A DNA stretch of 64,000 nt from Myxococcales bacterium (GTDB lineage Bacteria > Myxococcota_A > Polyangia > Polyangiales > Ga0077539). The notes beneath the pieces were generated by a model. It was not told the DNA's origin. It made no database searches and saw only the letters and a program-made list of their open reading frames with translations. Positions 51,333 through 59,542 of this stretch are shown here, one piece after another. A program made the translations under genes and the position numbers. Numbering within the stretch: the first letter of the stretch is position 1; each line of letters starts with the position of its first letter. The stretch is taken from the NCBI GenBank assembly GCA_030652255.1, contig JAUSAZ010000077.1, positions 62,001-126,000 of the forward strand, read 5' to 3'.

Positions 51333-52130
51333 CTACGCGTCGTCGAAGGTCGCCGCGCGCTTCTGCATCACGGCCATCACGGCCTCCATCTGCTCCGGGG
51401 TCGCCAGCAGGGTGGTCTGCAGGTCGGACTCGAGCCGCAGCGCCGCGGCCGTGTCGAGCCCGCGCGACCCGTCGAGCAGGCGCTTGGCCGCCCGGATCGC
51501 CTTCGGGGACTGCGCCGCGATGGTGCGCGCGGTCTCCAGCGCGGCGTCGAGGGGGTCGTCGCAGGCGCGGGTCACCAGGCCCAGCGCGACGGCCTCGGCG
51601 CCGGACACCCTGCGCCCGGTGAAGACCAGCTCGCGCGCGACGTCGTTGCGCACCAGGCCCGGCAGCAGGGTGCTCAGGCCCATGTCGGGGATGAGCCCGT
51701 AGCGGATCTCCATCACCGAGAGCTGCGTGTCGGGGCGGGCGTAGCGGAGGTCGGCGCCGAGGGCGATCTGGAGCCCGCCGCCGAAGGCCACGCCGTGGAG
51801 GGCGGCGATGACGGGCACGGGCAGGTCGGCCCAGGTGCGCGACACCCGCTGGGCGAGGTTGTCGGGGCGCCCGTCGGAGCGGTCGAGGAGCTTCACCGAG
51901 GCCTCCGCGCCGAGCTCCAGGAAGGCCGCCCAGTCGAGGCCCGCGCAGAACACGGCGCCGTTGCCCGAGAGCACCACGGCGCGCACCCCGGGCTCCCGGG
52001 CGAGGCGGTCGCCCGCGGCGGCGAGGGCCTCGAACATCGCGAGGTCGAGGCCGTTGCGCTTCTCCGGGCGGTTGAGGCGCACGTGGGCGACGTGGTGGTC
52101 GACGGACACCTGGACGCGGTCGCTGTTCAT
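51333..52130 (-). CDS. Enoyl-CoA hydratase/isomerase (crotonase)
   Basis: The 265-residue protein has the crotonase fold: 'VAHVRLNRPEKRNGLDLAMF', the oxyanion holes 'GNGAVFCAGLDWAAF' and 'ALHGVAFGGGLQIALGADLR', and 'EIRYGLIPDMGLSTLLPGL'. The second catalytic Glu of hydratases is replaced in this last motif ('PDMG'), which fits an isomerase- or crotonobetainyl-type member. It acts on acyl-CoA in the cytoplasm, in one operon with the dienoyl-CoA reductase. The start at 52130 is well defined by the N-terminal strand. Confidence 0.9.
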   Translation of the reverse strand: MNSDRVQVSVDHHVAHVRLNRPEKRNGLDLAMFEALAAAGDRLAREPGVRAVVLSGNGAVFCAGLDWAAFLELGAEASVKLLDRSDGRPDNLAQRVSRTWADLPVPVIAALHGVAFGGGLQIALGADLRYARPDTQLSVMEIRYGLIPDMGLSTLLPGLVRNDVARELVFTGRRVSGAEAVALGLVTRACDDPLDAALETARTIAAQSPKAIRAAKRLLDGSRGLDTAAALRLESDLQTTLLATPEQMEAVMAVMQKRAATFDDA

Positions 52131-52274
52131 GGCGGGGGAGGGTAGCCGCCCGCGCTCCCAGGCGGTCAACGGACATTTCGACATGCGCGCAGGGAAAGAC
52201 GACCTACAGTCCGGCCTCGCGGGCACCAGACAAGCACTGGAGACGGTCGTCTCCGGCGGCGTCCGCAGGAGGCA

Positions 52275-52844
52275 ATGGCGTCGATGCAGACCGATCCCAA
52301 CGACCACGTCGCGACCCTGAAGTACACCTTCCAGCGCTTCTCCCAGACCGAGAACCTGCTGCCCCTGCTGGTCGACGCGCTCATCGTCACCACCCTCGGG
52401 GCGTGCACCTTCGGGGTGATGCTGCCGCCGTTGATGCTCGGGTACACCGCCATGTGCCTGCGCATCATGCGGGGCGAGCAGGTGAGCATCGGGGATTCGT
52501 TCCGGGGCATGGAGCGCTTCGGGGCGTCGCTGATGCTGGGCCTGCTGCTGCTGGCCGCCGCGCTGGTGGGTGGGCTCGCCGCCTTCGTGGGCGCCTTCGT
52601 GGCGTGGTTCTTCCTCTCCTACGTGTTCTGCGTGCAGAGCGACCGGCCCGACCTCGGCCCCGTCGACATTGCCAGGGCGAGCTTCGCCCTCGTGCGCGAC
52701 CACCTCATGGAGACCGCCGTGCTCTGGGCCGTCGGCCTGGGCCTCGGCACGCTGCTCGGCGCCACGGTCGTCGGCGGCGTCGCGGTCTTCGCCTTCTCCT
52801 CCCTGCTCACCGCCGTGCTCTACACCCGCTTCGTCGGGCGCTGA
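52275..52844 (+). CDS. Inner-membrane protein (DUF4013-like)
   Basis: The 189-residue product has four to five hydrophobic segments (about residues 30-60, 82-110, 112-124 and 148-180) with the 'GYTAMCLRIMRGEQVSIGDSF' loop. This resembles DUF4013/DUF975-type glycine-rich membrane proteins. The function is unknown. AGGAGGCA stands before the ATG at 52275. It is divergent from the enoyl-CoA hydratase gene with 144 bases between. Confidence 0.65.
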   Translation: MASMQTDPNDHVATLKYTFQRFSQTENLLPLLVDALIVTTLGACTFGVMLPPLMLGYTAMCLRIMRGEQVSIGDSFRGMERFGASLMLGLLLLAAALVGGLAAFVGAFVAWFFLSYVFCVQSDRPDLGPVDIARASFALVRDHLMETAVLWAVGLGLGTLLGATVVGGVAVFAFSSLLTAVLYTRFVGR

Positions 52845-52890
52845 CCCACCACCCTCCACGCCGACGGCGTCGGCGGGCGCATCGGCATCG

Positions 52891-52913
52891 ATCACTGTCG
52901 ACTTGACAGTGAT
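52891..52913. promoter_or_regulatory. Operator-like palindrome overlapping a -35 box
   Basis: Perfect 9-base arms ATCACTGTC (52891-52899) and GACAGTGAT (52905-52913) flank five bases. A consensus TTGACA (52903-52908) lies inside. It is 28 bases before the MerR-family start codon, the position expected of an autoregulatory site. No good -10 follows. Confidence 0.55.
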
Positions 52914-52941
52914 GGTGTCTGGATGCACCGTGGGCCTCGCG

Positions 52942-53406
52942 ATGGACGAACGGCGGCCCCAACGGTTGAAGCTCGACGAGCTCGCGGAGCGGGCGGGGGT
53001 CTCTCCCCGCACGGTGCGTTACTACGTGCAGCGGGGCTTGCTCCCGGCGCCGGAGTTTCGCGGTCCCGACACGGCGTACGGTGAGGAGCACCTGCATCGG
53101 CTGAAGGCGATCAGGGTGTTGCAGGAGCGGCACATGCCGCTCGACGCCATCGAGGCGACGCTGGCGTCGCGCTCGCCGGAGGAGATCGCGCGCATCGCGA
53201 AGGGCAAGGTGCCCGACGCGGTGGAGTTGCCACCGTTGGTGTCACGTTCGCCCGCGCTCCCCGCCGCGCCCTCGTCCGAGCGGGTCACCCGTCACACGCT
53301 CGCGCCGGGGCTCGAGCTGCACCTCTCCGATCAGGCGTCGCCCGAGGTGCGGGCGCTCGCCGAAGCACTCCTGCGCGAAGCCGCGCGCCCGAAGGGAACA
53401 CGATGA
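52942..53406 (+). CDS. MerR-family regulator
   Basis: The 154-residue protein starts with the MerR winged helix: 'LKLDELAERAGVSPRTVRYY' with 'VQRGLLP' and 'YGEEHLHRLKAIRVLQERHM'. The C-terminal effector region is short and lacks cysteines, so it is not a metal sensor of the usual type. The stop overlaps the start of the VIT/vWA gene (ATGA), so the two are made together. It probably regulates its own operon through the palindrome at 52891-52913. Confidence 0.85.
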   Translation: MDERRPQRLKLDELAERAGVSPRTVRYYVQRGLLPAPEFRGPDTAYGEEHLHRLKAIRVLQERHMPLDAIEATLASRSPEEIARIAKGKVPDAVELPPLVSRSPALPAAPSSERVTRHTLAPGLELHLSDQASPEVRALAEALLREAARPKGTR

Positions 53407-55988
53407 ACCACACAGGCCTGTATTCGAAGAACGGCGTCGCCATTCCCCTGAAGGGCGTCGAGGTCGAGGGCGAGGTGCTCGGGGCGCACGCGCGGGTGCG
53501 GGTGCGCCAGCGCTACTGCAACGAGGCGAAGACGGCGGTGGAGGCGGTGTACACCTTCCCCCTGCCGGCCGACGCGACGCTCACGGCCTTCGCGATGACC
53601 TGCGCGGGCCGTCGTCTGGAGGGCGCGGTGAAGGAGCGCGAGGCGGCGTTCCGGCAGTACGACGACGCGGTGGTCGCGGGCCATGGCGCGGCGCTGCTGG
53701 AGCAGGAGCGGCCGGACGTGTTCACGGCCACGGTGGGCAACCTGCTGCCGGGCGAGGAGACCCTCGTCGAGGTGGAGTACGTGCAGCGGGTGTCGGCCGA
53801 CGAGGGATCGCTCCGCTGGATGATCCCCACGCTGGTGGCCCCGCGGTACATCCCGGGCTCGCCCGGGGGCGACCGCACGGCGCACGGCGAGAGCGCGCCC
53901 ACCGACCGGGTGCCCGACGCCGACCGCATCACGCCGCCGCGCGCGGCCGACGTCCCGTACGGGCTGCGGCTCGACCTGGTGTTCGACCTCGGGCGCGCGG
54001 TGACGGTGGCCTCGCCCTCGCACGCGATCACCACGGTGGCCGAGGGCTCGCGGGTGCGGGTGCGCTTCGCGCAAGCCGAGGTGGCGCTCGACCGCGACGT
54101 GGTGCTCACGGCGCACGGCGCGGGCGCGGCGGCGACGCAGGCGGCGGGCATCGTCGCGCACCGGGCGATCGGCGGCGACGGGTACCTCGCGCTCTCGGTG
54201 GTGCCCGACCTCGCGGGCTACGGCGGCGCGGCGGCGGCGGGCGTGACGGTGGTCTTCCTGGTGGACGTCTCGGGCTCCATGGCGGGCGCGTCCATCATCG
54301 AGGCGCGGGCGGCGCTGCGGCTGTGCCTGCGTCACCTCCGGGCGGGCGACCGCTTCAACGTGATCGCGTTCTCGACGCAGCACGCGAGCTTCGAGCGCGA
54401 GGCGGTGCCCTTCACGCAGGCCTCGATGGCGAGCGCCGACCGGTGGATCGACGCGCTGTCGGCCAACGGCGGCACGGAGATGCTCGAGCCCCTGGTGCTG
54501 GCCACGGCGATGGCGGGTGAGGGCGGCGTGGTGATGATGCTCACCGACGGGGAGGTGGGCAACGGCGACGAGATCGTGCAGGCGGTGCTGAAGCGCCGCG
54601 GGGAGTCGAGGGCGCGGGTGTACTCCTTCGGCATCGGCACCAACGTGAGCGACGCGCTGCTGCGCGACCTCGCGCGGGAGACGGGCGCGGCGGTGGAGTT
54701 CATCCACCCCGGCGAGCGCATCGACGAGAAGGTGGTGGCGCAGTTCTCTCGGGCGGTGGCGCCGCGGGTGACGGACGTGGCGGTGCGCTTCGTGGGCGTC
54801 GACGTGGGCGAGGTGGCGCCGGGGCGCACGCCCGACCTGGTGGACGGCGAGCCCTGGGTCCTGCTGGCGCGCTACACCCGCGGCGGCGGCGGGACGGCGG
54901 AGATCACCGGGCGGTGGCGGGGGTCGGACTTCGCGCTGAGGGTCCCGGTCGACCTGCCCGAGGAGGTGTCGCGGCCGGTGGTGGCGAAGCTCTGGGCGGC
55001 GGAGCGCATCCGCGACCTGGAGGACGCGCGGGTGGAGGGCCGGCGCGCGGAGTCGATGAAGGCGCGCATCACGGCGCTGGCGGTGGAGCACCAGATCGCG
55101 TCGCGGTACACGTCCTTCGTGGTGGTGGAGCAGCGCACGGGCGACCGTCGGGTGAGCGGGATGCCCGACACCGTGGTGGTCCCGGTGGGGCTGCCCGCGG
55201 GGTGGGCGATGTTCGAGAGCGCGCGGGGCGAAGGCTCTGGCGGCATGAACGTCAACAAGACGAGCCGGTCGCGCGTGGGCGCGGCGATGAAGCGGAGCGC
55301 GCCGCCGATGGCCGCGGTGCAGCCGGGGCCGATGGCTCTGGTGCCGAGGGCCTTCGACGCGCTGATGAGCCCCGCGCCCGCGGCGATGGCGCGGCCCGCG
55401 ATGAAGGCGGCGCCTGCCCCCGCGCCGATGGCGCCGCTGCCGCCGAAGGGCGCCGCGCCGCAGGGCGAGGCGGCGAAGAAGCGGAAGATGGTGGCGCGCG
55501 AGGAGTCCGACGACGCGTACTCCGCGCTGAGCGACTCCGAAGACCTCGCGATGTTCGAGGCCGGGGAGGTGGCGGCGCCCGCCGAAGCGGCACCGGTCGA
55601 CGACCTCGGCGCGGTGTTCGGCCGGCAGCTGGCGTCGGGCCTGTGGGACGACGCGGCGCTGGGCGCGGACAACGACCTGCGGCGGCTGCGGGCGACCGCG
55701 CGGGTGCTGCGGACCCTGGTCGAGCGCGGGGTGGACACGACGCACGCGCTCTACGGGGTGCCGCTGCGCAAGGCGCTGGAGGCGGTGGTCGTGGCGGCGG
55801 CGTCGCTCGCGGCGCAGGACGCGGCGACGTGCGAGCGGGCGCTGGGCGCGGCGTGGCTGCTGGCGATGGGCCCGCGCACGAGGGCGGCGGTGGAGGCGGC
55901 CATCGGGCACGGCGGGTACGCGACGCTGGGCCCGATGGCGGGCGACGCGGCGCGGGTGCGGGCGTGGGTGCTGGGTCCGACGGGGTAG
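53403..55988 (+). CDS. VIT and vWA domain protein
   Basis: The 861-residue protein begins with a VIT domain ('VEVEGEVLGAHARVRVRQRY', 'TFPLPADATLTAFAM', 'FTATVGNLLPGEETLVEVEY'). It continues with a vWA domain whose MIDAS is complete ('FLVDVSGSMAGASI', Asp288, Ser290, Ser292; later 'GGTEMLEP' and 'LTDGEVGN'). This is the core of inter-alpha-trypsin-inhibitor-like proteins. The rest is Ala/Pro-rich linker and a helical C-terminal domain. There is no signal peptide, so it may work in the cytoplasm. Metal-dependent protein binding is likely. It is translationally coupled to a MerR regulator. Confidence 0.88.
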   Translation: MNHTGLYSKNGVAIPLKGVEVEGEVLGAHARVRVRQRYCNEAKTAVEAVYTFPLPADATLTAFAMTCAGRRLEGAVKEREAAFRQYDDAVVAGHGAALLEQERPDVFTATVGNLLPGEETLVEVEYVQRVSADEGSLRWMIPTLVAPRYIPGSPGGDRTAHGESAPTDRVPDADRITPPRAADVPYGLRLDLVFDLGRAVTVASPSHAITTVAEGSRVRVRFAQAEVALDRDVVLTAHGAGAAATQAAGIVAHRAIGGDGYLALSVVPDLAGYGGAAAAGVTVVFLVDVSGSMAGASIIEARAALRLCLRHLRAGDRFNVIAFSTQHASFEREAVPFTQASMASADRWIDALSANGGTEMLEPLVLATAMAGEGGVVMMLTDGEVGNGDEIVQAVLKRRGESRARVYSFGIGTNVSDALLRDLARETGAAVEFIHPGERIDEKVVAQFSRAVAPRVTDVAVRFVGVDVGEVAPGRTPDLVDGEPWVLLARYTRGGGGTAEITGRWRGSDFALRVPVDLPEEVSRPVVAKLWAAERIRDLEDARVEGRRAESMKARITALAVEHQIASRYTSFVVVEQRTGDRRVSGMPDTVVVPVGLPAGWAMFESARGEGSGGMNVNKTSRSRVGAAMKRSAPPMAAVQPGPMALVPRAFDALMSPAPAAMARPAMKAAPAPAPMAPLPPKGAAPQGEAAKKRKMVAREESDDAYSALSDSEDLAMFEAGEVAAPAEAAPVDDLGAVFGRQLASGLWDDAALGADNDLRRLRATARVLRTLVERGVDTTHALYGVPLRKALEAVVVAAASLAAQDAATCERALGAAWLLAMGPRTRAAVEAAIGHGGYATLGPMAGDAARVRAWVLGPTG

Positions 55989-56005
55989 ACGGCCTCGGGC
56001 GGTCG

Positions 56006-57118
56006 CTACGGCGCCGCGGGCTCGCGCCCGAAGGGCCCGCGCAGGTGGGCACCCAAGCCGTTGCGCACGACCCTGAGCGGCTGCACCCACGCGCGGTGGC
56101 CCGCGCCGTCGTCGACGGTGGCCCGCACCCACCTGACGCCCGGCGGAATGGCCGCGATCGGGAGCGACGCCGTCGCGCCGGTGACCGTACGAAGCGTGCG
56201 CCCCGGCTCGACGATGAAGGCGGTGACGGACCGCGCCGCGGCGGGTCCGCCGACGGTGACGGTGAGCGCGTCGCGGGCGGCGTCGACGGCATCGAGCCGC
56301 ACGCCCGTGCTCGCGTAGAACTCCCCGCGCAGCAGCGCCCCGCGGATGCCCTCCCGCGACGGCGCCGCGCGCACCATCACCCAGCCCACGTCGCCCACGT
56401 CGGCGGTCCCGCCGCGGGCGCGCACGGCCGCCGCGTCGGCGTAGTGGTGGGCGTCGTCGGAGGCGACGTTCCAGACGTCGACGCCGAGGCACAGCACCTG
56501 GTTCCAGAGGGCCTCGGTGTCGGGGTGGGTGGCGTCGCCCTCGTTCTGGCAGCCGCTGCTCATGTTGGCGAACTCCACCAGGCGCAGGCCGCGGCGCGCG
56601 AGGCGGGCGATGAGCGCCGCGTTGGCGCCGTAGCGGAAGTTGGGGTGGTTGAGCTGCGCGATGCCGCCGTCGGCCAGGGCCATGGCGACCTCGGCTTCGT
56701 AGATGGACTCGCGCGCCATGGGGTCGCGCGGGGCGATGGACACGGCGCGGTCGCGGGCGGGCTCGCGCACGAGGAGCGCGTTGACGTGCAGGTTGCACGG
56801 GGCGTCGGGCGGGCCGCAGGCGGGGGCGTTCCAGGTGAGCTCGACGCCCGGGAACACCAGCATGTCGGGCCGCGGGGACGGCCGCGGCCGGGTCACCACG
56901 TTGTGGTCGGTGAACACGATGAAATCGAAGCCGTGCGCGGCGTACCAGCGCACCACGTCGGCGGGGTCGGTGCGGCTGTCGCCCGAGTTGCCGCTGTGGA
57001 CGTGGGTCTGTCCCTTGAGCCACCGCGGCGCCGCGGCGGGCGCGCGGGCGGGCGTCGGGTGGGCGGACGCCTCCGTGCAGGCGCCGACGAGCAGGGCGCC
57101 GAGGAGGAGGAGCCTCAC
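56006..57118 (-). CDS. PHP-domain (CehA/McbA-type) metallohydrolase lipoprotein
   Basis: The 370-residue product starts with GTG, has a lipobox LVGAC, and carries a PHP-type metal-binding core: 'LKGQTHVHSGNSGDSRTDPA', 'FDFIVFTDHNVVT', 'LVFPGVELTWN', 'AQLNHPNFRYG' and 'VDVWNVASDDAHHY'. The His and Asp residues at these places bind metals in PHP phosphoesterases. It should act in the periplasm on an unknown ester. The GTG overlaps the stop of the HAD phosphatase gene by four bases, so the two are coupled. Confidence 0.82.
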   Translation of the reverse strand: MRLLLLGALLVGACTEASAHPTPARAPAAAPRWLKGQTHVHSGNSGDSRTDPADVVRWYAAHGFDFIVFTDHNVVTRPRPSPRPDMLVFPGVELTWNAPACGPPDAPCNLHVNALLVREPARDRAVSIAPRDPMARESIYEAEVAMALADGGIAQLNHPNFRYGANAALIARLARRGLRLVEFANMSSGCQNEGDATHPDTEALWNQVLCLGVDVWNVASDDAHHYADAAAVRARGGTADVGDVGWVMVRAAPSREGIRGALLRGEFYASTGVRLDAVDAARDALTVTVGGPAAARSVTAFIVEPGRTLRTVTGATASLPIAAIPPGVRWVRATVDDGAGHRAWVQPLRVVRNGLGAHLRGPFGREPAAP

Positions 57119-57810
57119 GCCGCCCGCTGCCACATGGCGCGGAGCGCGTCGGGCAGCGAGTGCAGGTCGGGCGCGGTGGCCATCGCGCCGGCCGCGGTGA
57201 GCACCTCGCCGGGCTCGCCGGTGGTGACGCCGCACGCGATCATGCCCGCGGCGACGGCGGCCGTGACGCCGAGGTGGGCGTCTTCGAAGACGAGCACCGC
57301 GCCAGGGTCGACGCCCAGTCGCGAGGCGCCCAGGAGGAAGAGGTCGGGGGCGGGCTTGCCGCGGGACACCTCCTCGGCGCCGACGACGACCCGGAAGCGA
57401 TCGCGCAGGCCGAGGCGGTCGAGCACGAAGTCGCGGTTGGGCTTCGGCGCGGCGCTCGCGATGCCGCAGAGGACACCGTGCGCGGCGAGCTCGTCGAGGA
57501 GGGCGACGGCGCCGCGGACGGGCGCGACGTGCGGGGCGAAGAGCTCGCGGTAGCGGGCCTCCTTGGCGTCGGCGAGGGCGGCGAGCTCGGCCGGGTCCAG
57601 CGGGCGGCCGAGGAGCGCGGGGAGGATCTCTTCATTGCGACGGCCGGCGAAGTCGCGCATCACGGTGGCGGCGGTGATCTCGCGGCCGAGGGAGCGGGCG
57701 GTCTCGATCCACGCGTCGATGTGGAAGGGCATGTTGTCGACGAGGGTGCCGTCGAGGTCGAAGAGCACGGCGCGGATGGGAGGGTGGGTCACGGGGCGGA
57801 GACCATACAC
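57115..57810 (-). CDS. HAD-superfamily phosphatase (beta-phosphoglucomutase-like)
   Basis: The 231-residue protein has the HAD motifs: 'VLFDLDGTLVDNMPFHIDAW' (catalytic Asp pair), 'GIASAAPKPN' (Ser of motif II), 'GKPAPDLFL' (Lys) and 'VFEDAHLGVTAAVAAGM' (acidic motif). The cap insertion after motif I is of the PGM type. It hydrolyses or transfers phosphate on a small sugar phosphate in the cytoplasm. The ATG at 57810 is used; a GTG at 57792 is an alternative start. It is coupled to the PHP lipoprotein gene downstream. Confidence 0.88.
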   Translation of the reverse strand: MYGLRPVTHPPIRAVLFDLDGTLVDNMPFHIDAWIETARSLGREITAATVMRDFAGRRNEEILPALLGRPLDPAELAALADAKEARYRELFAPHVAPVRGAVALLDELAAHGVLCGIASAAPKPNRDFVLDRLGLRDRFRVVVGAEEVSRGKPAPDLFLLGASRLGVDPGAVLVFEDAHLGVTAAVAAGMIACGVTTGEPGEVLTAAGAMATAPDLHSLPDALRAMWQRAA

Positions 57811-57883
57811 ACGGACCCTTCGAGGAGTGGTGCCCGAAAGGGCGCCGGGCCAGCGCGGGCGCGGCGTGCTGCGTGCGGGCGCT

Positions 57884-58861
57884 TCAGAGCGGGTCGCGCA
57901 CGCAGCGGATCCCCTCGGTGGCCGCGTAGGACGTCACGATCTCGCGGTTGCGGGCGGCGGCGTGCACATGCCGAGGCGTGCTGGAGAGCATCGAGCCGCC
58001 GCGGATGACCCCGATGCCTCCCTGCTCGCTCACCCGCAGCTCGGAGTACGGCGTCGTGCTGCCGTCGTAGCGCTCGGCGACCCACTCCCCGACGTTGCCC
58101 GTGAGGTTGAGGATCCCTTCGGGGGACGCCCCCGCGGGGTGGGCGTCGACCGGCGACGTCCGCGGCGAGCGGTCGGTCCACCCGTTGAGCGCGGTAATCG
58201 CCGGGAAGTCCACCGTGTGGAGGTACTCGGCGCACTCGGCGCCGCAGAGGTTGGCGCGGTCGTCGCCGGCGAGCTCGTTGCCCCACGCGTAGGTACGGGC
58301 CGCGGTGCCCCGGGCGGCGAACTCCCACTCCACCTCGGTGGGCAGTCGCCGCGCCCCGCCGTCATGGCCGGACCACGCGCAGTACGCCTGGGCCTTCGCC
58401 CAGGTGACGCAGTTGGCCGGGTGACGGTCGGCTCCGGGGCGGTTCCAGTTGCAGAGGAAGTCGCCGTTGCCGTGGCTGTCGTGGAAGGGCACGGGCTCGG
58501 CGCAGGCGCCCGCGGCGGTGCATCGACGGTACGCCTCCACGGACACCTCCGTGCGGTCCATGCAGTACGCGCTCGCGACGACCTGCGGGCGCGCCGGCAT
58601 CCCATCGAAGCCCGTGCGCGGATCGGCGGTGCCGATGATGAACTGCCCCGCCGGCACCAGCACCATGTCCCCCGGACAGCGCGCCGTCGTCGCCGTCGTG
58701 GCGCCGCCCGAGGTCGCCTCGCCGGCAGGGCGCGCGCCGGGGGCCGGCGCCGGGCCGTGACACCCGGCCAGCACGAGCAGGCCCAGCACCCCTCGCGAGA
58801 GGCCGGGCGCGAGGTGAGGTCGGAGGGGGCGGTCGTGGGCTGGGGCGGTCGGGTGATTCAT
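57884..58861 (-). CDS. FGE-sulfatase-fold lipoprotein, cysteine pair absent
   Basis: The 325-residue product has a long N-region, a lipobox (VLAGC), a Thr/Ala linker and an FGE-type domain: 'MVLVPAGQFIIGTADPRTGF', 'YCMDRTEVSVEAYRRC', 'NCVTWAKAQAYCAWSG', 'RLPTEVEWEFAARGTAARTY', 'NLTGNVGEWVAERY' and 'VIRGGSMLSSTPRHVHAAAR'. The FGE cysteines after 'GGS' are not kept, so a binding or other role is expected rather than formylglycine formation. It is the third FGE-fold exported protein in the window. It lies 73 bases upstream of the HAD-PHP pair. Confidence 0.84.
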   Translation of the reverse strand: MNHPTAPAHDRPLRPHLAPGLSRGVLGLLVLAGCHGPAPAPGARPAGEATSGGATTATTARCPGDMVLVPAGQFIIGTADPRTGFDGMPARPQVVASAYCMDRTEVSVEAYRRCTAAGACAEPVPFHDSHGNGDFLCNWNRPGADRHPANCVTWAKAQAYCAWSGHDGGARRLPTEVEWEFAARGTAARTYAWGNELAGDDRANLCGAECAEYLHTVDFPAITALNGWTDRSPRTSPVDAHPAGASPEGILNLTGNVGEWVAERYDGSTTPYSELRVSEQGGIGVIRGGSMLSSTPRHVHAAARNREIVTSYAATEGIRCVRDPL

Positions 58862-58949
58862 CAGGGGTCTTCCTCGCTAGCAGGGCACGAAGAAGGCGAG
58901 ACGTATCACGGGCGCCGAAGGTCTGTGCCGCGCCCGGGAGAGCCCCCCC

Positions 58950-59417
58950 CTATCCGGGCGCTCCCCACGGCGCACCCTCGGCGGTGAGCAACGTCAGCGG
59001 GTGCACCGCCCCGCCCGCGAGCACGTACCGGAACACCGCCTCCACCTCGTCGCCCCGCATCGGCAGCGCGGCGAGCTCCTCCACGGTCACCCAGCGCGCC
59101 TCCAGGGAGTGCTCGTCCGCCACGCTCTTCGGCGGAGTGTCGTCCGCCGGGCGCGCCACGAAGAACACCCGCATCCGCGTGCCGTCATGCGCGGGCGAGT
59201 GCTCCACCCGCAGCACGCCCTCCAGGGTCACGGGCACGCCGGCCTCCTCCAGGGTCTCGCGCACGGCGGCGTCGGCGAAGCGCTCGCCCCGCTCGACGCG
59301 CCCCGCGGGCAGGTACCAGAGCTGCCCGTGCTTGCGCTCGCGCACCACCAGGAAGCGCCGGCCCAGCCGCGCCACCACCATCGCGAAGCTCCACGTGGCG
59401 ATCGCCTCCCTGCTCAT
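58950..59417 (-). CDS. Nudix hydrolase
   Basis: The 155-residue protein has a full Nudix box, 'GRVERGERFADAAVRETLEE' with 'AGV' following, matching Gx5Ex7REUxEExGU, within 'LWYLPAGRVE'. It hydrolyses a nucleoside diphosphate linked to another group, with Mg2+, in the cytoplasm. The substrate is not evident. The start at 59417 gives a normal N-terminal strand. It is divergent from the helicase gene. Confidence 0.92.
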   Translation of the reverse strand: MSREAIATWSFAMVVARLGRRFLVVRERKHGQLWYLPAGRVERGERFADAAVRETLEEAGVPVTLEGVLRVEHSPAHDGTRMRVFFVARPADDTPPKSVADEHSLEARWVTVEELAALPMRGDEVEAVFRYVLAGGAVHPLTLLTAEGAPWGAPG

Positions 59418-59488
59418 CGTGTGCGGCCCTCCTCGCGGGCCATTGTCCCACAACCATTTCCCGCGGTGGCGGCTGACTCCGCGCTGCG

Positions 59489-59503
59489 GTAGGAGACTCC
59501 TAC
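59489..59503. promoter_or_regulatory. Small palindrome upstream of the helicase gene
   Basis: GTAGGA (59489-59494) and TCCTAC (59498-59503) are exact inverse copies around GAC, in the 125-base gap between the divergent Nudix and helicase genes. It could be a regulator site; no promoter is clear. Confidence 0.3.
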
Positions 59504-59542
59504 GCCCGCGCCGCGCGGCGCTGGAAGCACCGAAGACCCGAC

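Noticed and set aside
52891..52931. Complete promoter for the MerR operon
   Set aside because: The TTGACA is perfect, but no acceptable -10 lies 16-19 bases further; only the palindrome is reported.
53331..57023. 1230-codon minus-strand frame
   Set aside because: It is a shadow of the VIT/vWA gene and the PHP gene; low-complexity Arg/His/Pro composition and no motifs.
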